From NCBI GenBank assembly GCA_037178855.1, contig JASJZC010000001.1, forward strand, positions 5,952,001-6,016,000: DNA of 64,000 bases, in the 5' to 3' direction. Made by a program: the position numbers and the translations under genes. This document shows, piece after piece, positions 1 to 12,867 of this stretch. Under the pieces are notes generated by a model. It had not been told where the DNA came from and made no database searches. It saw nothing but the letters and a program-made list of their open reading frames with translations. The DNA comes from Oscheius sp. JU75. Its lineage: Eukaryota; Nematoda; Chromadorea; Rhabditida; Rhabditidae. Numbering within the stretch: the first letter of the stretch is position 1; each line of letters begins with the position of its first letter.

Positions 1-85
1 AGTTTTGTGTAGGCAGCTTCATCTGACTTCCAGACTTGGCTTGAAAAGAAGGCCCAGATCGTCCCCATTGGCGAATATTGGGGCC

Positions 86-1560
86 CTACGAGATATACGC
101 GGCAGTCGAGAGTGGAATGAAAAGATTAAAATAGCACCGTGAAAGCGGCAAGGATTTCCAGACATCTAGGAACCTTTTTCGAAACTGAAAATCTAACTTC
201 TATAGAATCAGATAGTGATGACATTAAACTTAACTGGAGATAACAAGCAAACAAAAAGCTTGAGTTTGGCTGCTTCCAAGAATTACCGTTTGCTATTGAA
301 AACCCCTGACCCTTGAAATGAAGGTAGAGAGATCTCCATAATCTTAGGTCAATAGCTGGTCTGGCTAGCGATCAAATTATTCTTTTTACCACACCTTTCA
401 ATAAGTGTTATTGTACCTTTAGAAGAGGCCTGCCCCCAACATCAATTCAATTTCAATCTAATGATTTTCCTAACTCAATTACTCACACGGTATCCAGCTT
501 TCGCGACATAAGTAGAAAGAACACAAAGACCTAAACCAGAGAAGAATAAAAACATTTGATAACTAAACAGCTTTTCTTCCACAACAGTGAAACGGGCATA
601 ATTTATATTGTAGAATGGCTTGCATCCATGCTGAAATTTGAAAAACATTTAAAACAAATTGGAAGAACTAACCTGGTCCATATAGTACAGTATTCTAACA
701 TCATCCGCTACAAAATTCTGGAACACGGGAATGAATCCGACCAAAAAGATAGCAGACAGCGAAAATTGTAGCACGCCGATAATCAATTGTACAGGTGTTA
801 GCTCGAACGGTATCAGTGCGTATTCTCTCCAGACGAAACTGGCAACTATGCAGACAGCATTTAACAACAGACTGAGGAAGTATAGCAGTTGGAGAAGATT
901 GCCATTTTTTGGAAGAAGCTCCCCCAGAATGCCGCTGAACTGCGTAGCACACGCAATTTCCAGAGTTGTTGGACAAATGAGGCAATCGATGACATCGAAC
1001 AGATAGACAGAAAACTGGAAAAAGGACAGTTGTTGATGTAACATCCAGCTATTAGGTTTTGCACATCTGACACGTGCCACACCCGCACTCTCTCGGATGA
1101 AAAGCCTATCTGATTTAGTGCAGTGTCCCAATTCAGACAGATTTCAACGCTCTTCCGATACATCAGGCAAAGTAAACTTAGCGCGGTGCCCTTAAACTCC
1201 AATGATTCGCAGTCCATGCCCGGGCTTGAAAGAGCTTTCGCGAAGTAGGCAGAAAAAAGGAGTAGGGAACAATACTGCTTTTGGTCCAGCGTCTCTACTC
1301 AGATTCTGCACTTTACGTATCCACCACGACATTTCTTTGTAAAGCGATCTGAACCAATCCCTTTCTTATGTACTCGTATCATTTTCGCAATCCGTACTCT
1401 CAAATCTTTGGTCAAAAAGTAAACTCACTGTATTAACGAGGACTAAATATTTGTAGCGATACATATTCTGACTCTTTTTCCAAATAATGAAACTAAGGAG
1501 GATAGTGCATAAGGTTGATGGAAAGAACAAAACCATAACAGCCAGACGAAGTTGGGACAT
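86..1560 (-). CDS. Nematode serpentine chemoreceptor (SRH/SRI-like 7TM), 3' end missing
   Basis: Four exons join in phase: 1560-1429, 1014-673, 630-487 and 184-86. The start is the ATG of MSQLRLAVMVLF, which opens directly into a hydrophobic helix (TM1). Exon 2 carries YLFDVIDCLICP and further helices through LIIGVLQFSLSAIFLVGF, with the spacing of TM2-TM4 in SRH/SRI receptors. Exon 4 has the FRKRFLDVWKSLPLSRCY loop-helix pattern before TM6. All donors are GT and the acceptors are ttttccag, atttcag and attttcag. TM7 is not seen; either a further exon lies off the left edge or the TAG at 88-86 truncates the protein. The family is known for chemosensation in sensory neurons; the ligand is unknown. 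Confident as a serpentine receptor, less sure of the subfamily. Confidence 0.7.
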
Positions 1561-2079
1561 TTTAAAGAAAGGGTAACAATTATTTCGTTCAGTCGTTCCA
1601 GCTGTCGATTAAGTCAATTGTCGCTATAACTTCTTGTCGTTTGTGTGCTCTAGAAAAGCGAAGATTGGTCATGAACGGGGAAATTCAATCTGAAAATTTT
1701 GCAGTGAGACAGAAGACTTGTCAGACATTTAATTAGGTGAGAAATTTAATCGGTATTAGAAAGGTAGGTGGCAAGAAAGTAAAGATCGAGAAGAGATCCA
1801 GGATATTGCAGCATGGCTTCCATATAGTGCAGAACTGGAAATGGCTAAAAGGGCGCGCCACGTGCGCAAGATGCATTTTCGGGGAACGAGGACCTATACC
1901 ATCGGATTCAGCGTGAAAAATTGCCAATTGGAACATAAAGTCACGTCGATATGTGGAAAAAATAAAAAAAGATTGGCGAAATCTCAGTTGTCAAAAACGT
2001 CCTCCGTCTGGTGTACGCGTCTTTGAGAAACATTTTGCTCTGCATTGCCCACTCCCACACGCCGGAGCATCCTACAGGG

Positions 2080-2153
2080 GACTAGATGTTTACATTATGT
2101 CTGAACAATTGCGTAAAACACAGCGGAAGCTTCTTCTGCAGCTTATTCTTTAA
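2080..2153 (+). pseudogene. Relic of an SRI-type receptor exon
   Basis: The reading frame here gives VYIMSEQLRKTQRKLLLQL. This closely matches KVMSENLRRMQKKFLIQL in the complete receptor at 22144-23683, the conserved segment entering TM6. No flanking receptor exons or splice sites fit around it and the frame closes within a few codons. It is best read as a decayed fragment of a duplicated receptor. Confidence 0.55.
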
Positions 2154-3544
2154 AAAAAATCGTGAATCGCAATCTACTTTTCTGCATTTCGCAGTCATTC
2201 CCAAAAATGTACTGGTACTCTGTAACTGCCAAGAAGGGTGTGCTTATGTGCGCCTGCTTTAGGACATTGTCCTTGTGTGTGGCTGCATTGTACGCACAGA
2301 GACTTTAGGCTAACAAGTAAGCTATCGCCCCTATCGGGCGCTGCCAAAGAAGCCCTTTATCAATCTGTCCCCGTAACTTTCTCCTGTTGTCGTGCAATTC
2401 AGTCTTTAGCACACCCTTGTCACTCTGTTACCACGAATAATTGTGATTCTGTACCTATTGAGGACCCTAAAACAATAAAACGATATAGTTCACAGTTAAT
2501 AAACTGTTTGGGTCCATGTTCAAGCTTCGCATTATCTGTCCCAGTTGGCTCATGCTATCGTCCCCTTTGCCCTCTATCTCAGTTCCCATCGTTCCCCTCG
2601 GGGCTACAGTATTCTTTGTCAACCCTATACCTTTGAATTGTCCGTTTGTTTTTTGTGTTTGGAAACGATCAATGAACCTTTTAAGGTAGATAACCATTTC
2701 ACAATAGCATCGCTCAGCTTGGTTCGTCATCTCTGGTTGCCTGTCTTTTGAGACTTGACAAAGAATTGAATGAGAAAAAAAAATCCCGGAGCAAAGCAAC
2801 AGATGAAGACAAGAAATGGGATTGATAACGAGAGAAGTAAACGCAGAGTTTCCAGTGAATAAATTTATCTACCAATTATGCAAAGGAACAAATGAATTAC
2901 AAAATAAATCACTAAGATTTGACAAGAATATACAATTTGAAATGCTTAAAGTACAAAAAAACTGACAGTGATCCGATGACAACTCCTGTTCCTCCCCTTC
3001 AAAGCATCTGGCGTGTGTATTTTGAACGTCCGACGGGGGTTTACAGCGTTTTTTCGCCGATTTCTCACTATGGTTCTCACATGGTTAGAAATTAGCGCCC
3101 ATTCTCATCCACTGTGATGCAGTAGCCAACGAAAACAGCATTACCTTTTTCCCCAATAGTTTCTATTAGAAATTATCCTATTTTTACTGATCTGGCATCA
3201 GCCTTATGGTAAGGGGGAAATGAGCATGTGCTTTGGGCTTCCATTCGAAACAGATGCTTTTCGGCATTTGACAAATAGCTCGCCGACTTTTTCCTGTTTT
3301 CATGGTTAGAAATTCAAGCCAATGAGAAATTTAAGTCAATGATCTTCATTTACACCTTTGACGTTGCATTCTCATAGCCCGTCTTATTTATTTCTTCAGC
3401 AAACTTTTTCGTTTTTGTCTCTCCGTTGTTACTCATACATTGAAGAAAGTAAGAGAACGGCTAGTTTTATTGTTCGACTCGGCCCATCATGCCGCCTAGC
3501 GGTAACATAAATCGCCCGATTTGAATAAACAAAAGTTTTTTAAG
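2154..3544. other. No supported gene; possible 5' exon of the SecA-like gene
   Basis: I see no convincing coding exon. An open stretch at 2238-2636 is Cys/Ser/Leu-rich without recognisable features. The SecA-like gene needs one upstream exon ending in phase 1. A short open segment from ATG 3220 ending before a gtta donor would fit the phase, but nothing else supports it. Confidence 0.4.
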
Positions 3545-6500
3545 CATTTGATCCATTACTTGAATTCATTGATAACAGAGGATTCAAGCAATCCGCAACA
3601 ATTCTTCGCTCCCACCTGGATGAAGGAAATTTTAATGCGTTCGAAGTATTGGCATCACCGGAGAAAGATATTGATGTCCCGCTGTTTTGTTTGATCAATG
3701 ATATTGGAGTTGCTGGAAATGAGGTGGACCTTATGGATGTGGGCCAGTTAAAAACTGATATCTCTCTTCTTCAGAGCAAGAAAAAAGTAAGTATGTTTAT
3801 ATGTTTGTAGTCTTATGTTATTCACGCAAACTGAGCCGCCAAGTTTACTTTAAAAAAACACTTATACGTAGCCGTTATTTAAAGGGTCCTAAGGGAAAGC
3901 TTTCCTCCGGGACTGTATCAAAAGATGGTAGCGCGGTTTCAGATAGTTGAACGTGGTTGAAAATGTGACAAATCAGTTTGATCACCAATTGGAAAGAGCT
4001 TTCTGAAGTCTAGGAGCTACCGTTGTTTTTCGTTCAAACTCAACGTTCGATGGCGCATAGCGCGGAGAATTAGTCTCAAGAATTTCTTAGCTGTTACATT
4101 CAGTGCCGGAAGGCAGTAAGCGGTTATAGCTTGCTGATAAAAGGCAGCAAACGATTTCAATAACGCCGCCATTAAAATTATTTCAGCTCTCTCTCTATGT
4201 CGCTGGTTTGCTTCTGGATAAAATAGTGGCTCATCAAAGGAAGCATAAAGTCTTCACCTCCATTCAAGATGTTTCCCGTCTTATCATTCTCCTTGGATCA
4301 CCAAACTCGATGAATATAGTGAAGGAAATTGCGAATGAAGCCGTATCAAAACAAACCATCTCGTCTTTTTGGAAGCGAATGCTCACTTTATGGCTGAACA
4401 ATTATGGAATCAAAGACGAGAGTTGGATCTTCAGAAAAGATGTTATTCCGGATAACGTCGTGACACTTTTCTGTGCCGGCAATTTGACTACAATCAGAAA
4501 CTGCTTGGAACAGAATGATAGTAAGGAATTTGTGGACTTTATAAAGAACTTGGACCTACTGCAATCTTCAAACTACCCAATCAGCCAGAAGCAATGGAAA
4601 AGTATTACCGATAGACATGCTTCTGTTGAGGAGCTCACGTCTATTCATCTGCTTGCGGAGTTGGCCAAGATTTCAGTTCTGAATTGGCTGGAAACTAAAG
4701 ATAACGAGGAAGATTACCCAACTACTGAGCAGCAGATTGCTAGAACTGTCCACGAGCTCTTCCTCGAATTCGGCTGGAGAATGAGAGATCTTGAAAGAAT
4801 TTTTCAATTTGGTCGAAGTGCCAAAGAAGAAATTTTGACTGCTCTCAATATCTGCTTGGAGTATTCGACATCGAACAGGCCTCAAACCTCAGAACTGTTG
4901 CAAATACTTCCCAAAAAAATAACAGCAGCCAGTCTCAAAGATCTGCTGAAGAAAGTCACAAAACAGGTTTGGTTTTTATCCACATCCAATAAAAGTTCAA
5001 TTCAGATATTTGAGCCTGAACATGAATACTCGTGTGAACAAGCCATACATTCGCTCATAGAAAAATTGGAATTCGACAATAGGTTGGAAATCTCCGGTAA
5101 GCTTTAAAAGGCAGCTTCAAACTTATAGGCAAACAAAGAGTCGGTATTGAAATTAAAGGGTCTCACAGAATTCCGTCTTATCCTTGACAACAGAAAACGC
5201 GTCGAGCATGACAAACCTATTTGGTTTTTTCTATTGAAAATCAGCTAAAGCTCCGCTGCTGCTCTCGCACGCCCAGGCGGGTGGCTGAGAATTTAAACTA
5301 TTGAATATAATTTGAAAATTGTTCGCGTCTCGGTGAGATTTTGCTCCCGAAAAAGAGGCGATAGTGCAACGAGTAAATGAAAAACAAAACACCTTGAGGC
5401 CATTTCAACCTCTAAAACTCTTTGGGATCCTTTAAGTGCCCTAGATCCTTTTACCGCAAGAGAGTTCTTCTTCATTGAATTCAATTTTAGGGCTTGATCT
5501 CTACACCACCTATAAGAAGTATCTCAGAAAATATCAGAGTATGGAGCAACAATGCAAAACAGTTCAAGGACTTGCTGAAGAGGTATCGTACAAAAAGTTA
5601 GAAGACGTGCCACTTTTGCAGATTAGAAATAAGCGAGCAGCAACATTCAACCAAGCGAGAAGACGCGTCATGAATGTTCGCGTCTTCAACAGCAACTTAG
5701 AACGAGTTGCAGCTGCCGTCTTTGCTGTGAATACATACTTTAAAATTCAGCTGAGAGATGTACAAGTCTTGACACTAATTTTGTCGAAGCTTTCTAGACG
5801 AGCCTCGGTCCCACGACTTTTCCAAATGCAGGTGGGGACCAGAAAAAATACTGCAGGTAAATATATCGCTTGTTCAGACAGGAGAAGGAAAAACCTATGT
5901 AGTCGCTGCGTTGGCTGTTTACGAAGTTCTCAACGGGAACCTAGTAGACATTGTGACGAGCTCAAGTGAACTTGCGGTCTACCAATGCAATGAGCTTTTT
6001 GTAGTTTGCTTTACAAACCTTACTTGACGAATTTTTCAGGACTTTTATCGCTCACTGGGTATTACTGTAGCTCATAATGCCAATAACAAAGCTAGTGATG
6101 AACACAGTGGAGAGGAAGCCATTGATGACCTCGTCACATTCTCTAGGATGATCATGGCCGGAGCTCCGAATGCTTTTCTTTCACAGGATAGACTCAAGGT
6201 TGACACCATTTGACTTTTTCAAACAACAATAGTTCAGGTCTACCAAGCTGATGTTGTTTTCAGGTGGCTATTGTTGACGAGGTAAGACTCATTTTCTCAA
6301 TAAGATACAGTTATTTTTGAGGTGGACAGCATGCTACTGGATGGTAGAAATGACTCTGTTCGCTTGGCATCGTCCTCTCCTGGAATGATTCATTTGCTCG
6401 GGATCAAAGCCAACGTCTGGCAGCTTATCAACATCATCTATAGCCAGGTAGTTCATTTTTGGAAAGATAAGAAATCAAGTGTTTAGATGATCAAAGAAAA

Positions 6501-9500
6501 CGGTCGCTGGTATTACACAGACAATACAGAAAAAGGCGAAGAAATCACAGAATTTGAATCCAATAAGGAGCTGTATGATTTCGTTAATGACAGAAGCTTG
6601 GAATTCATGAGGAAAACTCTACGCTTCATATCATTGACGGAAGAAGAAGACAGTGGAGATCCGGACTGGGATCTGAAGCTCGAAGAATCAAACGAAGGAC
6701 GACGAATTAATATGGCTTTTCCAAAAGTCGAGTATCCTATTTGGCTGAGATCTTTCATCGAAGCTCAGCTGCCCAGATGGATTGAATCAGCTGTGAAAGC
6801 ACGCTTCTTCATGGAGCCCAACTTTGACTATATCATTCAAAACAATAAGCTGGTGGTCGTCGATGCAGCTAATACTGGCGTTCATCATCCAACAATGCAA
6901 TGGGGACATGGACTTCATCAGTTCTTACAGATGAAGCATGCTCTAGAAATTCAGCAGGAATCACTTCCTACCAACTTCTTGTCGAATGTGGCCTTTTTTC
7001 TCCGCTACAAAACAAATATTATAGGATTAACAGGTATGATTATAACCCCACATCTAAAGCGGACTAGTGTCGGTCTGCCTGTCCGGCAACAAAACGTCTC
7101 ATATGTACTTGACATGTCGAGAGACACCGTAACTCAGACGCACACTCCGCACAGTATCGCGTGTTTTAACAGTAGCAGTGTCAAAGACCATACTGAAATT
7201 TAGTAACACTGCGTCTGAAAGGGATTCTACAATTTTACGCTAGGCGAATTTTAAATCGGAGGCGAGTGATTGGAAGAACAAAAAAAGTTGGAAAAAAAAA
7301 CCCTCAAACAAGATGAAATTAGTTTGGTAAAGACTTTATTACACTACAGGTCTGCTAAATGCATATCATTATCAACTAATTCCATCTTGTTTTAGGCTTA
7401 GGGCTCCCCGCAGGGGCTTAGCAGTTAAGCATACTTTTTGCTCGCAACTATTAAAATTTCACAATGGATATGTGACATATGACGCATTAGTCGCAGTGAT
7501 TTCGTCTCACGAGCCTTTCCCGAGTAGAACGTCTCGGTCTGTTTTTTGCGAGTATAACATCTCGCTACCCCAGAAATGCACATTTTCAGGAACAATTGGA
7601 GGAGATTCTTCCCGCAAATTCCTTCGTGATGTTTATGGCGTGGACTTTGTAGACGTTCCTCCATTCATGCAGCGACGACATGTAGAGCTTCGTCCTCAAG
7701 TCTGTCAAGAAAAAGTCTGGCTTAATACTGTAGTAAAAACAGCTGTGGAGAAGATGGAACTAGGCAGAGCTGTCTTGTTAATCACTCAGTACATTCGTCA
7801 TGCAAGAGAAATTCATGAAGCCATTGCCAAGAGCATCAAAGGAGGAAGAATGCGAGTGAAGCTATACACCAGTAGCAAGGATACAAATCACGTTTTGAAT
7901 GAGGCCGTTCAATCAGGAACATGTATTGTGGCGACAAACATTGCTGGAAGAGGAGCAGACTTGAAAGTATCGAGGGAAGCGCTGGACTGCGGCGGATTAC
8001 ATGTTCTTTTGACCGTCCTACCAGAGACGGATCGCGTTGAACGGCAGAATATTGGGAGAACATCGCGAACGGGACAAGTTGGGACAAGTCAAATCATGGT
8101 CAACACTGACCACTTAGGAGCTGAAATGCTTTCTGCCTTGCTGGAGAGCCTAGATAAAAACAGCACACAGGTGAGCAATAGGGTTGTCTAGAAATTTACT
8201 GACAAATTTCAATTTCATTACCCCCTAACAATTTCTATAGACGCACCCTTGTTCTGTTTAACAACAAATAAGCAAGTAGGTCCTCTGTTCTAGCCGGGTT
8301 AGCTTCCAGCCTGTAGTATTCATAAGAACTGCAGGACTCGATATTGAAAGCTTTGCAGTTTCAAGGTGACCCATAATTACGAGCATAATGTTAGCGAGCG
8401 GATTTTTAATTTTTTTTTTTTTAAATTAGAACCAATTTTGAAGAATTAAAAGTTGGTTGAAATCTATCCAGAATTTCCTTCCTGAAATAGTGCCCGTGCG
8501 AATCTACCTACTTGATTCTTTTTCGATTATTGTACCTAGTATGTCTTACAATCACAAATCTTTCTCGATCTGTTAGTAGCCAGTAAAATTTTTTAGGAAA
8601 CGATGCTTTCATCGCTCCGACAGGCAAGAGACAGATGCTCAATGAATTCCGTAGAAAAGGCTCTTGAAGATCGGAAGAAAACAGAAAAAGCCGATGAGAC
8701 TCTCACGGCTTACATCTCCCGTCGAAAAGAGCTTGTTGGCTTATTTCATAGAGAGGACATCAAACGCAAATGCCTGGATGCCCGATTCGGAAGACATCTA
8801 GCGGTCACAGAGGTTATCAACAAAGAAGATATGTTGAAGGAGTTCAACGAAATAACTGACTGCATTGATGCTCCGGCTATGGCGGTCCTCTATGCACAGA
8901 AACATTTTGATGGCAAGCCTGGTAGTGACGATTACCAGACTGCCTTCGATTATCTCAGCAAGTCTATTTGTCTAGATGACAAGTTTAACCCAAGTGCCTT
9001 CTATTTCCGAGCAGCCTTGAGACTTGACTGGTATATGAGCAACGGAGACACTCAAAACATAAAAGATGCCATTGCCGACTTAAGGAAGAGCAAGGAATGT
9101 CTTGAGCGGATGAAGTTGCAATACGAAGTCCTTATTCAAGCTACTGTAATCCCTAAAAAGGAAGGAGAAGAACAGATCGAAGAAGCAAAGACGCTCGTAG
9201 CTCATCAATGTGAGAAGAATATTATCGTCTGCGAGACAATCATCAAGAATATTGAGAACATGGCTGGAAGGGACATCACGGGCGATCTGGAATACTATAA
9301 GGCTGCTATTGCTGAAGCTGAAGCAAAGGAAAACAAAACAGATTTGAGAGAAACAAAACAGATTCGAGAGAACTTGGAGAAGCAATATGAGGAGCTAAAA
9401 CAAAATGAGACGAGTATCAGGAGAGGTATACTTGGAGAAATCGAAGAAAATAAGCATCAGGTAGGTTCTTACTCTTTCACCTGACTCATATATTTTTAGA

Positions 9501-12500
9501 TAAAAATAAAGCAACAGTCGCTGGGAGATGCGCTTCCAGAAAGTGAGAATAAATCCTCCTACACCAGCGTTCTTCAACAATTCCAGCAAGAAGGCTTCGG
9601 CTATGTTTTACTAGTCACCGATCGGTTTCTGTTTCGAATTATTTCAGTATTGAAATAAATTTCAGCCCTCCAATTAACTGGTGGGCAGTTGCTGCCATAG
9701 CTGGAGCTGCTTTACTCCAAATTGTTGGCGGAATGGCTGCTATAGCATTCAGTATTGGAGCAGGAGCAAAACTTGGTCTTGCATTGATGCAGGTAAAATA
9801 GAGGGCAAATGAATTGAAAGATTTGATTAAGGAAGGCATTGGAGACGCAATTTATGCTATCAAAAACGGAGTCATCAATCGTAACATGAACTGGGCTTCT
9901 TATGGAATAAGGAAAGCCATCAGTCTTGCCACTACGTTCGTCACTCTGGGTTGGGGTGCGATAAAGTTAGCAGGAAAGGGAATGGTTAAAGGAGCCAAGG
10001 CTGGATTATCAATTATCAAGGGTGGAGCGAAAAAAGTAGCTGTTGGGGGATGGAAAGTGGCTCTGAAGAAGGGAGCACAGATCGCTGTCAAGGATGTAAG
10101 CAAAGAGATGCTGTACCAGACATTTGACTACGTAGCTGGTAAAACCGCCAACGCCACTGTTTCCGAGCTGGTCACGAAAGCCTGTTATATTGTGAGTTTC
10201 AAATAAGAGTTGTGCTGTCGTTCCTTTGGGACTAGATTATCCCTTTGTCAGACTGTCCCTGAGTTGTAGTGCCAAACCGGCACCATACATACAAGCTTTA
10301 GTAGGAAAATGCAAAGGTCTCAAGATCGAAGTGAAAGCTCTAGTTAAGAAAGACACGAAGATTTCTAGTTTTGCATACGTGACGAAAATTTCGAGCTTAA
10401 CACTGAAATTGATGAATCTTTGTGTTGATCAATTTTTTTTAAACCACATCTGATAGGGCAATATTTCTCAGCAACAAACATATTCTTTACCGCGTACAAA
10501 AAAGGATTGTCCAACCATTCTGCATCCATAGTATGTCTGCCTCAGTGATTTACCTTTTGCAAAACTCATAGAGAAAGTTCTCCGACTATTGATATTCCGT
10601 AACTGATTGCCTGATTGAAGATCTGTCGACTAATTTATTTAAAAGCTGTCAAAACAGCCCAAAATTCTTTGTCCAACAGGCCACAAAAGTTTCCAGGTCG
10701 TGCAACCGCTCTTCGGCAGTAACCAAGACCTCAAAAAGTTGGTAGAGTGGGATAATCGACAAGCAAATAAAGCGATGACAAACGCGTTCGTAAAACAGAC
10801 GATCGCTTCGTTGAATAACAACAAACACTTCCTGGAGGATATAGTCAAAGTTGTTGGAAAAATTGCTGGTCAAGGTCTGGAAAACGCAGGAGTAGATGGA
10901 GCTGCGAGATTGTTTGACAAGGCCATCAAAGTAGCCGGTGCACTGCGAGTAGCACAATCACTTGGACAGTTTTTAACTGATATTCCACAAATACTAAGTG
11001 AACTAGTCTCAAACAACGAGCAGAAATACTCTCAAAGTGAAGCACAGCATGAGAATCGGGGCTATGTCAAGCAGTATTTGACCCCGGAAGATGTGCTGCG
11101 CAAGCTAAGCGAACAACTTGCCAAATTCTACGCTCCTTTGATCATTTCTACAGCTTCGACTGCTCTGATTGGACACGTTGTCGAAAGAAACATGAAAAAT
11201 CTATTCAATGCCGATGTTGAGCTCGCTCACTACAGAATGGCGTAAGGTACTCTTATATTTCAACCATTGACAACTTTCAGCTTTACCGATTCCGAAGTTG
11301 TTATAGAGCAAGCTGAGAAAATGAGGCAGAAGATTGACAAAGAAGACCCGCGTAGCGCTATGCTTGAGCATATTGTTGGGGTTGCCAAGGACAAACCTGG
11401 AGACATAGTACAGGCAGAAGAACTATCAAACGTGAGTATTTACATGCCAAATATGTTTTGTAAACCCCTCTAGGGCTGAAGAAACTCTTCCTTGTACGGA
11501 GAACTACGAATTCGAAAGCTTTCGCATGCATAACTTTTGTGCAAACTACTATCTCGACCGGTTTCGAATTAATTGGACATACGAACTGCGAAACCAGACG
11601 TGTACACATCACTATAGAGATTTTGCGAATTTGAAGCCGAATGTTCGAGGAATATCTCATAACTTGCTATTTGTAGTGCCCGCATCAACTCGAAACTGAA
11701 CTCGAAGAACGAAAATAATATTGAAATTTCTTCACCATTCATATCGAAATTTGGGGAAAATCTTTTCCAGGCATTGAAGCAGCGAATTGAAATTGAACTA
11801 CCTAATGGGGACGTTAAAATCATTGGAGCTGAGCATTCCGGTGCTCCAGTAAAACTCAAGTTTGAGCCAGGAAAGAATGGTCATATTGGACACTACTATT
11901 TGTCGGATGGCCAAAAAGTTGTGCCTAGTGGAACCAACAGTTGCCTCTTTGACGCAGTTGGAGCAGCAACAGGATACGAGCCAGAACTTTTAAGAAAAGG
12001 TATACTTTATCTTTAACTGCATTATTTCCTTTTTAGCTACGGCCAATTTTATGCTAGACAATTTGGACGAAATAACATCTCGCTATGCCACAATTGATGA
12101 AAATCGTCTTCTAGTTGGAGGACAATGTGCCAGCAATAGAGACCACTCTCCTTTTCGCAAAGTCCGCCACTCAGTGAAACTGAAAACTTTCAAAGATCTG
12201 GAAAAGGTTTTTGAAGATTCTCTTAACGAGAGACAACAACGAGAAGACAGAAAAGCAAAAAATAAGAACCGCGAACCACTAAACGTCAGAGAAAGAAATT
12301 GGACACACTCGGTACAGGATGAGCCTTCTGATGAAATGGAAAATGGATTTTCTGATTTTTGTGAAAAATCTCCTCAGAAACAAGGAGATATTACTATGGT
12401 TTACGACGAGAGACGTATTTACCATATTCATTCAGAGGGAGGAAGGATGATTAAGGTAGGTTTTACTATAGATGCCACGGATTAACGACATCGGATAGAA

Positions 12501-12756
12501 AAAGACAGAGAAACAGACAGAGGTAAAAGAGACAGACGGAGGAGCAAAAGCAACCCTAGGAGCAACATTTCAGGTTGATTGTCAGTATGGAGAAATGTCC
12601 ATTCTTGGTAATGCAGCTACTAAAAAACCGTTTCACTATGACAGCAGAAACTTCAAAGGAAAATCTCCGCTTGTAACTCTTTGGAAGACAGGCGATGAAG
12701 TCAGCGATGCTGATATAAACATACTCTTCGAAGCAAAGAGCAAAGAGATAGTTTAA
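3545..12756 (+). CDS. SecA-like DEAD motor fused to TPR-like, hydrophobic and OTU-like regions (5' end unresolved)
   Basis: Eighteen exons join in phase: 3545-3786, 4187-5096, 5491-5831, 5878-6000, 6040-6198, 6264-6281, 6322-6447, 6487-7033, 7590-8170, 8597-9460, 9500-9624, 9666-9775, 9821-10191, 10697-11241, 11281-11431, 11771-11999, 12037-12455, 12574-12756 (about 2,013 codons). Residues 1-480 are helical. Walker A is TGEGKT (~499), Walker B is VDEVDSMLLDGRN (~596), then NTGV..MQWGHGLHQFLQ, LTG, motif V VATNIAGRGADL and motif VI ERQNIGRTSRTGQVG, all SecA hallmarks. Residues 1017-1304 are TPR-like/coiled, ~1346-1380 hydrophobic, ~1383-1506 rich in Gly, Ala and Lys. SGTNSCLFDAVG (~1796) resembles an OTU cysteine-protease loop, but the Asp expected three residues before Cys is absent. 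Role unknown; ATP-driven remodelling plus ubiquitin processing is inference. Bacterial origin by transfer is likely, but 17 spliceosomal introns show a resident nuclear gene. Confidence 0.8.
6264..6281 (+). other. 18-nt microexon carrying part of Walker B
   Basis: Six codons (VAIVDE) lie between ttttcag and gtaagact, and the next exon continues VDSMLLDGRN. Skipping the exon would keep frame but remove half of the nucleotide-binding motif. Both flanking introns are about 40-65 nt. Confidence 0.65.
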
Positions 12757-12867
12757 TTTTCAACATGTTTTTAAGAACATATCGTATTTTTTGTTTTGTT
12801 AGTATGTGATGCGTCAATTTACGCTTTATCTCTTTCATACTAACATTTAATCAGAGCATAATTTTAG
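12757..12867 (+). promoter_or_regulatory. Short intercistronic gap with candidate spliced-leader acceptor
   Basis: Only 111 bp separate the SecA-like stop from the next ATG, and an attttag acceptor sits directly in front of that ATG. No separate promoter is evident. This matches the spacing of genes in nematode trans-spliced operons (about 100 bp). It could also be a conventional 5' UTR intron; no leader evidence is available. Confidence 0.5.

Noticed and set aside
2238-2636. 132-codon ORF on the plus strand
   Set aside because: Cys/Ser/Pro/Leu-rich, no motif, no splice context, and an equally long antisense frame; chance is more likely.
5832-5877. A 21-nt micro-intron or frameshift just before Walker A
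   Set aside because: A single 46-nt intron from gtgggg to ttgttcag removes both problems, keeps phase and gives RLFQMQ-TGEGKT as expected for the motor.
3545-12756. Bacterial contamination as the source of the SecA-like gene
   Set aside because: The gene is broken by many short nematode-style introns and continues directly into nematode-like flanks.
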